From Hyposmocoma kahamanoa (Eukaryota > Arthropoda > Insecta > Lepidoptera > Cosmopterigidae): a stretch of 64,000 nt of DNA. Under the pieces are notes generated by a model. The model was not told the origin of the DNA, ran no database searches, and saw nothing but the letters and a program-made list of their open reading frames with translations. The stretch lies in NCBI RefSeq assembly GCF_003589595.1, contig NW_020653337.1:617898-681897 (forward strand), in the 5' to 3' direction. Shown piece after piece: positions 32,537 through 43,725 of the stretch. The position numbers and the translations under genes were made by a program. Each line of letters begins with the position of its first letter. Position 1 is the stretch's first letter.

Positions 32537-33130
32537 TACCGGGTGAAAATAAGCAATGGGACACCTTGGAGAACTATCTTCACACTCAAGATAGCTAATT
32601 TTATTTTCGGGAAACATTCTCTTGTTTTTCTTAAAGTAATAACTGAAAAAACCTTAGTACTCGATTTGAAAAGCTTACATGAGCTGGGAATGAAATCTAC
32701 TAAAAATGTACAAAATCTCACTCTTCTCATAAAATCTCACTCTCACTTTCTCTCATTTAACAGATAATGTTTTTAAATGAAAGAAAATTGTAACTTATAA
32801 ATGTATACTTTATATAAATTGCTCTTCATGTTGGAGTCAGTAGTACGTAATAAGATTAACGTTACATTTTATGGACATCTTTAATTGTTACATCCAATAT
32901 TTATTGGAGAGATTTTACCCTTATTTATGATCCTATCGATTAGTACCATAAAAATGAGTGAGTGTTTTTTTGTAGATGGTTTGATTACCGGCTCAGGTAA
33001 ACTTTTCAAAATATCTTTGAATGTAGTAATTTGTTTAAAAAAAAAAGAATTTTTCCCGCAAATCAAATTAGATATCTTAAACATTTCAAATAGTTCCCCT
33101 TCATTTGCCATTAATGTTTTCCACCCTGTA
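32537..33130. mobile_element. foldback element with ~200-bp inverted arms, TA-flanked
   Basis: The left arm from TA-CCGGGTG (32537) and the complement of the right arm from TA-CAGGGTG (33130) align for about 200 bases with many substitutions: 'aagatagctaattttatttt' against 'aagatatctaatttgatttg', 'gaaaagcttac' against 'gaaaagtttac', 'gaaatctac' against 'aaccatctac'. TA at both ends and CAGGGTG-type tips suggest a Tc1/mariner-group derivative. Each arm has an open frame with related peptides. Confidence 0.65.
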
Positions 33131-33307
33131 TATGTATACGTATAGATTTTGATCCCTACCAAAAATTCCTTCCACTATAGCCAACATTATATCAATGTCG
33201 TACGTAGCAATAACTTAAATTAACATCCAATCACTGCGGTCAATTGATTGCTGTTAAAATAACAGTTGGTAAAATACTAAAAATGGTATCACACGTGTTC
33301 CAAATAA

Positions 33308-33595
33308 CTGTCAAAGTCAAAGATTATTTATTCCATAGGTAAAATAAATTTACATTTTAAATCGTCACATTTAAGCTACTGCTCGTTCACTACGCTGACC
33401 TCCCTGAGAAGAACGAGCAAGAAACTCTAGGGATTGCTCTTTTCAAATAAACTTAAATGCTATGGAATACACTTTGAATCAAATTTGTGTGGATTCTGGA
33501 GCCGTGTCGTCTTTCCATACATCTTTATCTAACACGTAGTCTTCAATTTTGTAATATGATTTTTCGATCAAAATATTTTTTTTGTCGATTTAAGA
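33308..33595 (-). pseudogene. CR1-like LINE, 3'UTR fragment
   Basis: GTCAAAGTCAAAG tail at the left, then 'tattccataggtaaaataaa', 'tactgctcgttcactacgctg', 'tctagggattgctcttttca' and 'cgtgtcgtctttccatac'. This matches 10783-11110 without the 81-base insertion found there. ORF2 is not present beyond a few codons. Confidence 0.75.
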
Positions 33596-34819
33596 TTTAA
33601 ATTAATGGTTAAACTAACCGATCTTCCTTATTCTGAAGATCTCAATGATAGCCATAAATATCTACTAAACTTAACACGTACAATAAATGACCAGTTAGTT
33701 TATCTGACCTGGCAACGACTGCATTCAAGCAAAAACTAATTTATTTTAAAAGTCTCACTTTTACAGTTTATTCTGTAAAAAGCGGGAATTTACGAATTCA
33801 AATATAAATAAATCTGTCCGTGTATTTAATATTATATTTTTTGTTTAGTACGTGGAGGTAACTGTATGAAGCCGGTTTAGAATTTTAAAAATGTTTAATA
33901 AATTATATTATTATGAAAGAATATTTAGTATAAACAATTATTATGTTGAATAAATCGACTCATCCAAAGAACAGAGTCCGATAATAATAAAATAAATAAA
34001 ATTGTTTATTGAATAACGTATTGTACAAATCAATAACTAAAGACTAATTATGCGAATAAATGTAAAATATAACACATATACCTGAACTAGGAGAATCCTG
34101 TATTTCAGGTAATAGTATTTATACAGGTGAATATATGATGATTAAATCATAAACAAAAAAATGATTAAAATATAAACAAAAAAAAAATTTTATAACGAAA
34201 TGCAAATCATATACCTATTACGCTTTAATTAGACTACATTTATTTTGGGATAATTAATAAATTCTCTGTATCATCGTTGGACATATTTTGCAGGAATTCT
34301 TGGAGAATTTTCTTAACCTTTATATAACAAAAATGATGTAAGGCCGATGTGATTATATGGCAAAGGGAATAAGTACGTTACGAGAACAATTTCGTTATTC
34401 AAACTAAGGCCGTAATACGTAAAGGTGGTTTGAGAATTTATATATCTTAATTCGTTTCGGAAGTGTAAAATCGAACAACGATCGGTCTGACATCCGCAGC
34501 TAAAAAGAACAAGTAGTCTTGCACATAGATCTTTGTTCTACGGATGAGACCAGAAGTTGATTTTCTTTAAAAAAAATCATATAATCACTCTGTATTATTA
34601 TATCGGCTATTTAAATCTTTCAAAGGCAATGTACTGTGAAGTCTTGCTGAATAAATATTTGCATTTGAATCACGAATTGTATTCAACTGAACGCGAAAAA
34701 AAACAGACAAACAGTAAAAATAATACTATCTACGAGGAGTACAGCTTTATGTAGTTTACATACCAAGATCAGGAGATTTTACTTGTATTGGCTATCAAAG
34801 AAAGTAAGTTTTTTTTACC
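33596..34819. other. AT-rich intergenic DNA
   Basis: No supported gene. Confidence 0.35.
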
Positions 34820-35020
34820 GAACACACTCATAGCCTCGCACTAGAAAGACCCTGTATCGCGGGTGCCATGGACACACACATAGACAGCCCTCAAATTACA
34901 CCCAAACTCAGGAGATAAATAAATGAAGGCCATACAAACATTTATCCCGGCCCGGGAATCGAACCCGGGACCTCTGCGTGGCAGCCCAGGGTGGTAACAG
35001 TTTGGCCACAGAGGCAGTTA
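34820..35020 (-). mobile_element. SINE family A copy
   Basis: Complement: 'aactgcctctgtggccaaac' (A box), GGTTCGATTCCCGGG (B box), 'atggcacccgcgatac' and 'gaggctatgagtgtg'. The tail before the flank is short. Confidence 0.88.
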
Positions 35021-35261
35021 GCAGTGATTGTTTATGTTTTCTTATTACAAAATGTATGCACTCATATACAATCTCGTCAGACGTGAACGAAGACTTTGCT
35101 CGTTGGTTCGTCTACTATTGATTAGCCGTAATCATTCGTTCGTATCATTGGTTCAATAAAACCACATTAAATTTTGATCATATGATATGTCAAAAATGCT
35201 TTTATCACATGAAAGTTATAAAAATAACATGAACCACATGAAACAAAAAACAATATGTGAC

Positions 35262-35460
35262 ATTTTATCACTACTTCCATAGTCTAATGTTCTGCGCGAT
35301 TCTCATGTGGCAGACATTCAAACCATATTCGTATTACAAAAACGAGCGATTCGTTCTGTGTACCGTTTACGTTCTCGGGTTTCTCTCCGAGAAAAGTTTC
35401 AGGAGACTGGTATCATGGCTGTGGCATCACAATGCATTTACTCAAATAATTGTAGTTTTT
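35262..35460 (+). pseudogene. CR1-like LINE, ORF2 fragment
   Basis: 'atgttctgcgcgattctcat', 'gtggcagacattcaaacca', 'acaaaaacgagcgattcg', 'ttctctccgagaaaagtttc' and 'tgtggcatcacaatgcattt' match the complement of 11340-11520. The encoded frame (RT C-terminal region) is disrupted. Confidence 0.7.
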
Positions 35461-36114
35461 TTTTTAATATAAATGAATAAGTGCGCATTTGATCTCCGCC
35501 TCACCTGATGGAAAGTGTTGATGAGGTCGGCGATGGAGTATCTATGCATACCTAAAATCATAGCCTATTTATTACTCTCGCGTTCAAAAGACCCAAGTTA
35601 TAGCGTTCAGGGAATAAGTCTGCGGGCAAGCAATTTTACTCCATTGTTTTCGTGCAACACAGATAGTGTTAAAAAATCTATTTAGTTTTTTTGAAGCCAT
35701 TATTATTATGAACTTATTCTCTGATCCCCAAAACTGATCCACTGCCAATTTTAAATTGCAACTGATTCCTCTATATTTTGCAGCTCCCAACGGATCTTTG
35801 TACTCCTCACTGTATTTGTAAGGTATGTTCAGTCAAGAGAAAATAAGTTTTGAAATGAAAGTTAATACAATTATATAAGTCAGTACAGTTAATGTTGTTC
35901 ATTTCTAATCAATTAAATGAAATACAGCACAATCCTCAAATACCACAGTACGTACCAAAAATAAACTTGTGAGTACCAGAGTATCAGGTGGGAATAAAAT
36001 ATTCACATTTATTCTTGATAATAATATGATGATGATGATGATGAAAAATAAAACGGATCCCCCAGGTTATTGGTTTTAGGGTATCAGAGGGGAATAAGCC
36101 ATGTTGAGAAGCGC
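35461..36114. other. AT-rich DNA with a (GAT)n microsatellite
   Basis: (GAT)n-like repeats lie near 36025-36045. 'cacctgatggaaagtg' at 35504-35519 also occurs in related form within the retroposon at 36160, hinting at a second fragment of it. No gene seen. Confidence 0.4.
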
Positions 36115-36500
36115 TTTTTTTTTTTTTTTTTTTTTTATTGCGTCTCGACAAAATGACTGCACCGCGCCTGATGGAAAGTGCGAATACAGTCCAGAGATGA
36201 GAGTAACGGATGGAAAACACAAATATCTTCACTCCGTCACTATCATTTTGCCGGTCTGGCCAAATACACTGGATGTACACCAACTGATCCCTGAACGCGA
36301 TTCGCAAAAGCGTTTCACTGTGGAGGGTTTTCCGCCGTGTGTACTGTGGTCGCTATCCAGTCGGCACAGAGCCTACCACAATGCTAAGCAGATGGACACT
36401 TGTGACGCCCTCGGTCGCCTCTTACGACCCCCACGGGCATGTATGGGGAGGCGACAATGTATTCTTAAGCCGTCGCCCCACGGCTCAAAATAAGTTGGTA
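36115..36500 (-). mobile_element. retroposon-like insert with 22-nt A-tail (as T-run)
   Basis: A run of 22 T (36115-36136) is followed by GC-richer sequence with 'cgcctgatggaaagtg' and 'tcgcctcttacgacccccac'. This is the picture of a polyadenylated retroposon inserted on the minus strand. The composition boundary near 36500 is the probable 5' end. I see no clear protein domain. Confidence 0.5.
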
Positions 36501-37054
36501 CTATATGAGATACAAAGCAGCGCGAATTAGTAAGAGAGTAATTAGGTGAGCAGTTTGTTTTTCTATCAAATTTCTTGATTGTTTCTAGAAGTAAAGGACT
36601 TCTAGGATTTCTTCAACTTTAATGTAGGTCAGAATTATCATTATTTATAAAGTTTTCTATTCAAGCTTGTTTCTATTGTCGTCTTTTCAAAGGCGAAGGG
36701 CGCGTGCACTCATGCGATGTGGCGAAGATATTTAACGAGCTTCACTTAATTTATACGAGTTTTTAACTGCCTTGTTAACCTTTGTTTAGTTAGGAATAAC
36801 TCACTCGGTTTAGTTGAATTGGACTTTAAACTTGTAAAGTTTCGATTTCGGCAGTGTTCAGCTTGTATTTGTTATTCTAAATTTAAACGGAGAATGTTTT
36901 TCTCGGAGGTCACATCTGCAAAATTACAACTTTGAGAAGTTTTAAGTTTCTACGCACTAAATTACTTGATAACTTTTTTATATAGGTTTTAAAATTTCAT
37001 TAATTTTTTTCATATAGTTTGACTTAGGACTTTCAATCGCGCTGCATTTCTGCA
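36501..37054. other. AT-rich intergenic DNA
   Basis: Nothing identified. Confidence 0.35.
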
Positions 37055-37735
37055 TCTGCAAAAACATCGAGACTCGGTGTGATCTCGGAATTCCTAGGAA
37101 AAATGAGACTTTCGAAACTATTACTAAAGTAGGTCATACTTTTGGGCTAGGCATTTAGGCAGTCATAGCATGATATTTTAATTAGGTTCTTTTTTAAAAG
37201 AAATTATAAAATGAAAAATTATTTATGAAAGTAATTTTTCCATTTTTAAACTGGGCACGTAAGAAACAAAGAGTGTTTAGTATAGTTTCAGATGTAGAGG
37301 ACCTGATTTTATTACTACCGTTTTTCAATCTACACAATACTTTTTTTTTCCATAAATATCAAGTGACGGCACGAACAAGTCGTGTGACTGCCTGGCGTGT
37401 TGCTTACGCCTGTCCATAACAATTGCAGTGCCACTCAGAGCTTTAAATCGTAAAGATCTGAGGGGCACTGACACTGTGCCCGTCACCCTGAGACATAAGT
37501 TGACAAGTCCCATATGCCTGGAATTCCACTAAGCTGTACTCTGCAGTATTGCCATAGACGGATGCAGCCTGAATAAAAAGTATATGATGGTTTAGTAGAT
37601 TTTTATAATTAAATTAAGTTTTAAAAGAATCGATATTTCTGGCACTGAAAACGTCAGTCTCGAGTCACGAAAATGTAAAAAAATTGTCGAGACTATAGAA
37701 ATTTTCGAGACCGAGATGAACGCCCTAGTTTGGAT
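37055..37735 (+). repeat. 'CGAGAC' repeat family, copy 3, interrupted
   Basis: 'catcgagactcggtg', 'gagactttcgaaactatt', 'tttaggcagtcat', 'aagaaacaaagag' and 'aggacctgattttatta' match copies 1 and 2. A family D insertion (37362-37530) separates this from the closing part with 'gtcgagactatagaaatttt' and 'cgagaccgaga'. Confidence 0.55.
37362..37530 (+). repeat. dispersed repeat family D copy
   Basis: 'aagtgacggcacgaacaag', 'cctgtccataacaattgcag', 'ctttaaatcgtaaagatctg' and 'cataagttgacaagtccc' follow the family order; the 3' part is cut off. Confidence 0.7.
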
Positions 37736-38019
37736 TATTTTTATGATTTTCTACTATGAGGTCTTATTATAGCAACATTAAGTTTGAGTTGTGGTTAATT
37801 AATTATACATATATTAACAAGTTGCTCTACATTATGTAATTATTTTAATCTTTGTTCTTTAAGTTTTAGAAGGTTTGTTTAGCTTTTTCAATAGCTCTGC
37901 CTTAGTTGTATGTACGTAACGCATGAGACCAAATTTCTGTGCCATGCTTTTAGGTAATTATCACGTTCCTCACTTGGATATACCCCAACGTAACTCTACA
38001 TTTCTTTTATAATACCAAG

Positions 38020-38265
38020 TGACGGGACGAAGAAGTGGTGCACCTGCTGGTAAGCGACATCCATTACAGTTACTACATCCAGTACAGTGCTTTAAATCGC
38101 AAAGATCTTAGGAGCATTGTTAGTGCGCCCGTCACCTGTCTCGGGACATTGACAAGTCCCATGTGCCTGTAACTTCTCCTGCACCTTTACCCTTTATGCT
38201 CACATTACTGGTTGGCAGCAGAAATAGGTAAGGTGGCAGTACTTCCTTGGAGGAACTCTTTATAT
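38020..38265 (+). repeat. dispersed repeat family D copy
   Basis: 'caagtgacgggacgaagaag', 'ctttaaatcgcaaagatctt', 'tgacaagtcccatgtgcc' and 'aggtaaggtggcagtacttc' give a nearly complete copy with a small internal deletion. Confidence 0.72.
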
Positions 38266-38299
38266 AGTCATTGTCAATCACTCATCAATACATCAGTAA

Positions 38300-38522
38300 C
38301 GCACACAATAATAATACTAACGCACATACTCAACATAGTCCCACACTAGGGAAACCCTGTGTCGCGGGTGCCATGGACACACACAAACAGGTTACAAATT
38401 ATACCCAGTTTGGGTGACGACACGAGAGAAATAAATGTAGGCTATACGAATATTTCTCCCGGCCCGGGAATCGAACCTGGGATCTCTGCGTGGCAGTACG
38501 GCATGATAACCGTTCGGTCAGT
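38300..38522 (-). mobile_element. SINE family A copy next to a GC-rich exon
   Basis: Complement: CCGAACGGTTATCATGCC (A box), GGTTCGATTCCCGGGCC (B box), 'tggcacccgcgacac' and a tail with (ATT)n. Its 5' end lies within about 10 bases of the stop codon of the exon at 38531-38716, so the insertion is close to, or defines, the 3' end of that exon. Confidence 0.85.
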
Positions 38523-38530
38523 ACCTGATA

Positions 38531-38716
38531 TCAAATAACATAGTTCCTTTGTGGTTCGCGCCCGCCGAGCGCGAATGGCCAGGACCTGGCGCGGTGCGCC
38601 TGCGTCACGTTGCCGCGGAGCAGCGCCACCACGTCGTCCAGGTACCGCAGCGCGCCCCACTCCGCCAACAGCGCACGCGCCGCCGCCGTACATCGACATG
38701 CGCGCGCACTCTGCGT
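38531..38716 (-). CDS. GC-rich orphan coding exon, probable 3'-terminal or broken
   Basis: After an acceptor (ATATTAG, ending 38717) the frame runs 61 codons to TGA at 38533-38531. It includes AAARALLAEWGALRYLDD and VVALLRGNVTQAHRARSW, helix-forming and very GC-rich with G/C at most third positions, which is strong evidence of real coding in this AT-rich setting. The last few codons (QRNYVI) are AT-rich and meet the SINE, so the true end may be a donor such as CCAG|GTCC near 38581 or may have been lost. The upstream exons are not visible; they could belong to the gene at 40148-40987 through alternative splicing. I do not recognise the family. Confidence 0.5.
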   Translation of the reverse strand, partial: TQSARACRCTAAARALLAEWGALRYLDDVVALLRGNVTQAHRARSWPFALGGREPQRNYVI

Positions 38717-40147
38717 CTAATATGAAACATGTCAGTAATACGTCACATAAATCACTAAAGACTGAAAAGATGTGGACCAAAACGTCGGTGTGATCAGGAA
38801 AACAAACGAGAAACTATTCGGATCCAGTACAAATGTTTTTAATTCCGGTTTAAGCATAGCTACTTTATCTATGCGGCACTGAGGCGACAATATAGGGTTC
38901 TGGAGATAACCTCTTTACCTTGGCTTTTTAGCCGACCGATCAATATATTGACCCTATTTTTCTTTATTTTACTTCTTTGGGATCTTTGGCTATCCTGTTG
39001 TAGTACACGATTATAATGAAGATAAATATTGAGGTGTTTTCTAAATACATCATAGGCTAGACGTGGTTTATTCGCCTGGTCAAGACTTTAACCGTCAGTT
39101 ATTTTATTGCACTACATTTTTCGTGTGTATGCGCAATAACCGGCGAGGAAAGTGCGCCCGCGCTGCGACACAAATAACAAATGATGCGGTAACTGATTAT
39201 GATTACCAGTCATTTACTTAAGTTATCACCATCGATTTTATCTATGTAACTCATTATTATTAAACAATGATTATGTCATTAAACTATCAAATAATAAAGA
39301 TACAATTTCTAGTCTAAGTCGGCTACTCGTATAAGGTAAAATTATTTTGTCATAAAAATATGCCACATATTTCCTATTCCGTCTGTATGTGCTGTGTGCT
39401 CAATAGATTAACGTCTATATTAAATAATATTTACCGGATAACTTCGATGCTATTTGTAAAAACTTGTTAATAGTTACTTGTTGGAATATTCATTGCACGG
39501 GAAGATGTTTTGTTTTATGAGGTACAAATTAAACCTAGTTTGATAAATATAAAAGCGAACATTTCAAAAAGGAATTTCTAAAATTATTCTTAACAAATTG
39601 TTTATATGAGAATATTGGTTGGTAGAGTGATTACTACGTAAAAGTATAAAAGAGAAACGGTATAAGTTAACGACTTGACAGATAAAACGTATCATAACAG
39701 ACGTGTAATTTTATAAACAGTAGGATAACTTTGTTATGAAGCCAAGGGTCAATAACACTCGATAAGGAGCGATGGTTGGACAAACTAGTATTGACTTCAT
39801 GTCAAGATCCTTTACACCTTGACGTTTGTGTGGAATATGTAATACAGATAATGTTTTATATAAATTTGTTTTGTTAAATAAGTTTACGAAACTTTTATAA
39901 GAAGTCAAAACACTTACAGCACATAAAACGTTGCTATATTTCAGTGGCAAATCTACATAAGTAATATACGTCGTCACTGAGACCAATAATTACACGTATG
40001 GTGCAACCACCTTTGCATAGCGTACCGTAGTTATGATACCCTGTCACGCACACCGAAACTGCGGAAATGTAAATCTAACTACAGAAAGCACCAGCACCAG
40101 ATAGAAAGCGACAGAAAGTGGGGGGGACTGGCGCAGGTACCAACGCG
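38717..40147. other. AT-rich DNA between two coding segments
   Basis: Likely 3'UTR and downstream region of the next gene, or an intron if the two segments are joined. A minus-strand AATAAA lies near 39109-39114. No repeat recognised. Confidence 0.35.
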
Positions 40148-40987
40148 TCAGGGGTTGCGGTGCGCCACGCGCCGGGCCAGCACCTGGATGTCTTCGTGGA
40201 TGGTGGCGAGCTCGTCGTGCAAGTCACGCGACTCGGCCAGTAACGCGTCCAGGCGTCGCGCAGCAATCGTCAACCCGTCTTCCGTCCACTCCTCGTCGTC
40301 CTCTACAGATAACGCTAGCTTCCCCATCCGCTCGCGCTCAAACGCCTCCCGCAAGCCTCCGCCGCGTCTCCTAAACTCTCTCAACAGATCTCTTCGCACA
40401 CTTCTCCCGTTACGCTCTTCTTCCTCCGCTTCCCTCAACTCGTCCGCTAACGATTTGTCAGTCTTTAATTGAGATTGATCGAAGTTCACTTGTAACCGGT
40501 CTTCAGTCTCCTCAGTCGTTTCACAATTGTCTATTCTTTCTATATTATCTGGTAACCTGTATCCTGTAGGTTCAGGAGAGGCAGCGGCCGACAATCCTTG
40601 CGGGCTCGGTGATAGCAGGGCGCGCTGAAGAAATCGCCTCGTGTCGTCATCGAAGGGACGCGTGAGGCCTCTCCTCGGTGCCGGCCGGATGATGGCCTCC
40701 AACGCGTCCCTACCGGGGTCCTCTGGCCGCAACAGCTCGAGAATTCGCGCGCGCGGCGGCGAGATGGTCGCGCACACGTCGAATTTCGATACGAGTTTTC
40801 CTTTTACAGGCGATGTGTGAATATCGCCCGTAGGCGTGTACGCGCGGAGGTTCTCGCTGAGCATTCGGTAATTGCGAAACTTGACGTTCCCTTCAGGTGG
40901 GAGGGCGCCGGAGGGGCAATCTTCAGGGTCGGGCTCGATGATTTCTATGTGTGAGGTTACGCGGGCCATTTCGTGCGGTAGAGTCAT
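40148..40987 (-). CDS. orphan 279-aa protein, coiled-coil C-terminus, single exon
   Basis: A GC-rich frame starts at ATG 40987 (MTLPHEMARVTSH; a second ATG at 40969 has a better context) and ends with TGA at 40150-40148. An in-frame TAA at 41113-41111 closes the frame upstream. There is no signal peptide or membrane segment. Residues ~1-110 are Pro-rich with charged patches (IEIIEPDPEDCPSG, RARILELLRPEDPGRD). Residues ~165-275 are charged and helical (ADELREAEEEERNG; RRLDALLAESRDLHDELA), fitting a coiled coil. Strong G/C third-position use and an uninterrupted frame show it is genuine. I do not recognise the family. An acceptor upstream of 40987 and a 5' exon further right cannot be excluded. 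Confidence 0.7.
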   Translation of the reverse strand: MTLPHEMARVTSHIEIIEPDPEDCPSGALPPEGNVKFRNYRMLSENLRAYTPTGDIHTSPVKGKLVSKFDVCATISPPRARILELLRPEDPGRDALEAIIRPAPRRGLTRPFDDDTRRFLQRALLSPSPQGLSAAASPEPTGYRLPDNIERIDNCETTEETEDRLQVNFDQSQLKTDKSLADELREAEEEERNGRSVRRDLLREFRRRGGGLREAFERERMGKLALSVEDDEEWTEDGLTIAARRLDALLAESRDLHDELATIHEDIQVLARRVAHRNP

Positions 40988-41250
40988 GTCCCGCTCGGGT
41001 GGCGCGCGCCAACGCACTGTCTGCGGGCGGTGGAGGAAAGCGTGGTGCGCACGCGATCCTCTGCTGTCCACTACCGAGCGGCCAACGGCCTGGACGCGAT
41101 AGTGCACTGATTACTGCGGCGCGAGTCGCAACAAATATATAATTATCGTTGTAAATAAAAACAATGTGGCGTCTACGGCGAGCGAGCGCGCACGAGTAGC
41201 GCGACCCGCCTGCACTCGGCAACTGCACTAATCTAATTTCATGACTTACG
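40988..41250 (-). promoter_or_regulatory. CpG-rich 5' region of the orphan gene
   Basis: Base composition stays GC- and CpG-rich for ~250 bases upstream of the ATG before falling to AT-rich, consistent with a 5'UTR and CpG-type promoter. No TATA box at a convincing distance ('aaatatataattatc' near 41131 is the only candidate). Confidence 0.4.
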
Positions 41251-41829
41251 CGTAAATCTCTGACTGTAAACGCGTCGACGTAAATACCGCCCTCTTTCAT
41301 AACGCGGCGACTGAACATTCTTAAGTGGCAAATTGTGTTATTTTTGGAATAAAAAACTCGACTTTTTTCAAATCTACGACACGGCACTGTATTTTCGATC
41401 CACTCTAAGAAGATTTGAAAAGGGCGTCAAGTTTGTGTGTGTATTGTAAAATATACGTATATTTTGTTAGGCTGCCACTAAACATGAAATAGAATAACCT
41501 AAACAGCACCAACAAACAGCAGGCGTTCTGGAACGCCTTTAATTTCCATTTTCTCGACGACACACATTTATTTCAAAGCGGCAAAGCATGTACTGCACCT
41601 CGGCGCACCACCGCCGCTGCATTTGCGGTCGCTCACTTTCATTCACTTGTATTTCACCTAAATACATTTTATGCGCATTTTATTGAGCGCTGATATGTGC
41701 TGGAATGCGATTAAGTGCGCTCGTTTCAACTATTAACGGATTCTAGCATTTTTATGTCTCGTTTTGTCGTTTGTTGGATTTATTTTTATTGCTTTGTGAT
41801 TTTTTCGAGTGTGGAGCGGTGGGTAGCTT
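41251..41829. other. intergenic DNA
   Basis: No supported gene or repeat. Confidence 0.35.
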
Positions 41830-41899
41830 CTCAATTGAAAGATCAATGGCTCCAGTCCTTGCAGCGGCATGTACCTATGACTTTAACTCTAACTTCTAC

Positions 41900-42035
41900 T
41901 ACTGTGAATATTTAGTAGCGGCACCTCTCGCTAACGTTGAAGGAAAACATTGTAATGTAACATCTAAGAAGTATCACAACCCTCGGAAAGACCCGGCAGT
42001 GGGACTTATAATGGATTGGTGATGATGATGATCGT
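41900..42035 (+). mobile_element. retroposon tail fragment with (GAT)n end
   Basis: 'ctcgctaacgttgaagg', 'catctaagaagtatcac' and 'gacccggcagtgggact' followed by 'gatgatgatgatcg'. It parallels 32125-32245 and ends as RTE-mobilised retroposons do. Confidence 0.5.
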
Positions 42036-42225
42036 ATGCCTATTGAGCAGTGTACTATGATCTACCACGTAGCACTTTGATTGTAAAAAAAGGTTACGTT
42101 TAATTTGGCACTCCTTTGAATGAAATGCCATTACGACTCAGAATTTTTTTACTATTGTAATGTAAAAACAAAAATTGAATTTCCTACCAACACAATGGAA
42201 TTAACGAAATGTTTCGAGAGCCATC

Positions 42226-42430
42226 GACCCACACTCAACATAGCAACGCACTAGGGAAACCCTATGTCGCGGGTACCATGGACACACATAGACAACCACA
42301 AATTACATCCAAACTCACGACAGAAATAAATGTAGGTCATACAAATATTTCTCCCGGCCCGGGAATCGAACCTGGGACCTCTGCGTGGCAGTCCGGTAAC
42401 CATGGAAACCGTTCGGCCACAGAGGCAGTT
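42226..42430 (-). mobile_element. SINE family A copy
   Basis: Complement: 'actgcctctgtggccgaacg', GGTTCGATTCCCGGGCC, 'atggtacccgcgacatag' and 'gttgagtgtgg'. The A/T tail is lost at the left edge. Confidence 0.88.
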
Positions 42431-42992
42431 ATTGTTTGTTTAATATCAGAGAATAGCGGTGGGTGATAAAAAGGTCTGTAGTTCAGCAGAATCGCGGTTT
42501 GTTTCACAGTCTTTTTTATTTCTTGTGTACAGCGCATCTGACATTGTTAGTTTAATTCAATTATTTATTAGTTTCATTAATTATCTTGATTTGTATAATG
42601 TACACCATTGTGTATATATACTTGCTATTATTATAATTATAACTCGTTGTTTTGTAAACTGACGGCCACTTTTCGAAGAGTGGTACAAAATGACATGTAA
42701 TTGTATTTGTATGGTTAAAAGAACTGTGCATGTGACCTCCATCTCACTTAGAGGAGAATGACGTGGAGATCGACACCAAGGTGATGCTTATTCACGCTCG
42801 CCTTGAAAAGGCCTAAGGTGTTCAGGGAACAATAAAATAAAATAAGAACTTGATATAAAATAAAATAATAATAAAAATAAAATGTAAATTATTTATGTCA
42901 GATAAATAAGTCCATAGCATATTATTTACAAAACCTAAAGAACTACATTAGTAACATGTACGCTAAAAACAAAAAAATATGAATTTAATGAT
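42431..42992. other. AT-rich intergenic DNA
   Basis: No supported gene. 42700-42830 is less AT-rich but lacks an identifiable feature. Confidence 0.35.
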
Positions 42993-43386
42993 ATACTAAG
43001 CTTAGAATAATAACGCATAGAAACCTAGTCCGCACACGCTACGTGAGGCAAATTGAAGCGCTCCCAAAGGGCCTACACGAGCGGGCCTGCCTTCAGTGCT
43101 CAAGGCCAACTTGCACCGCGAACAGCTCCAGAATTTTAGGTAAAAATTACGAAAAGTGTGGTAAATGGGTGTAAAAATACGTCAGACAAACATAAAATAG
43201 ATACTAACATCACATTCCACAAGGAAGCAACGCGTTTCAACTTGTATTTTTATATAAATATTCACTAAAACCGAAAATTAACCTACTACTAAAACTAGCC
43301 TACATGAATTTGATTTTTGCCTCACTTGTGACAGTTCGTTTGATATGAAACTATCATTCTATGCGTTATTATTCTAAGATACTAAC
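42993..43386. mobile_element. 378-bp THAP-remnant MITE, copy 2
   Basis: The element (43001-43378) has the same 20-bp CTTAGAATAATAACGCATAG inverted termini as 25389-25763, and most of the interior is identical. Flanks ATACTAAG (42993-43000) and ATACTAAC (43379-43386) match at 7 of 8 positions, again an 8-bp duplication. The ATG and first cysteine codons of the THAP-like frame are mutated here, but the ITFHKEA part remains. Confidence 0.85.
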
Positions 43387-43677
43387 AATGTCTTTATAGT
43401 ATAATAATAATATTAATACTAATGTTTTAGGCCATGGAAGATGCGAGAGTCTAAAATATATGTCCAATATAATAATAATAATCATAAAATTAGCGTTCTG
43501 CTATCATCTTCAGGATGTGTCGATCGATACGTTCGATATATCGTCTACGATATAGCCGCGTCAATTGAAACGGTGATTGAATCCTAAACTAGTACTTAAA
43601 AATATTTGCTACAGTTTTATGATCGCTTTGTGCATCAACAACCACTTTACTGTTCATGTTTTTTGTACTGTACAATA

Positions 43678-43725
43678 GGTGACGGAAATAGGTAAGGTGG
43701 CAGTACTTCCCTACAAAAAACTCTA
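43678..43725 (+). repeat. family D 3' end fragment
   Basis: 'gaaataggtaaggtggcagtacttccct' (shortened here to its key words: ggtaaggtggcagtacttcc) matches the 3' end of family D. Confidence 0.5.

Noticed and set aside
42209..42466. ORFs through SINE family A copies (also 38442-38780, 44863-45096)
   Set aside because: They translate SINE bodies; the shared peptide 'GSIPGPGEI' is simply the B-box region read in frame.
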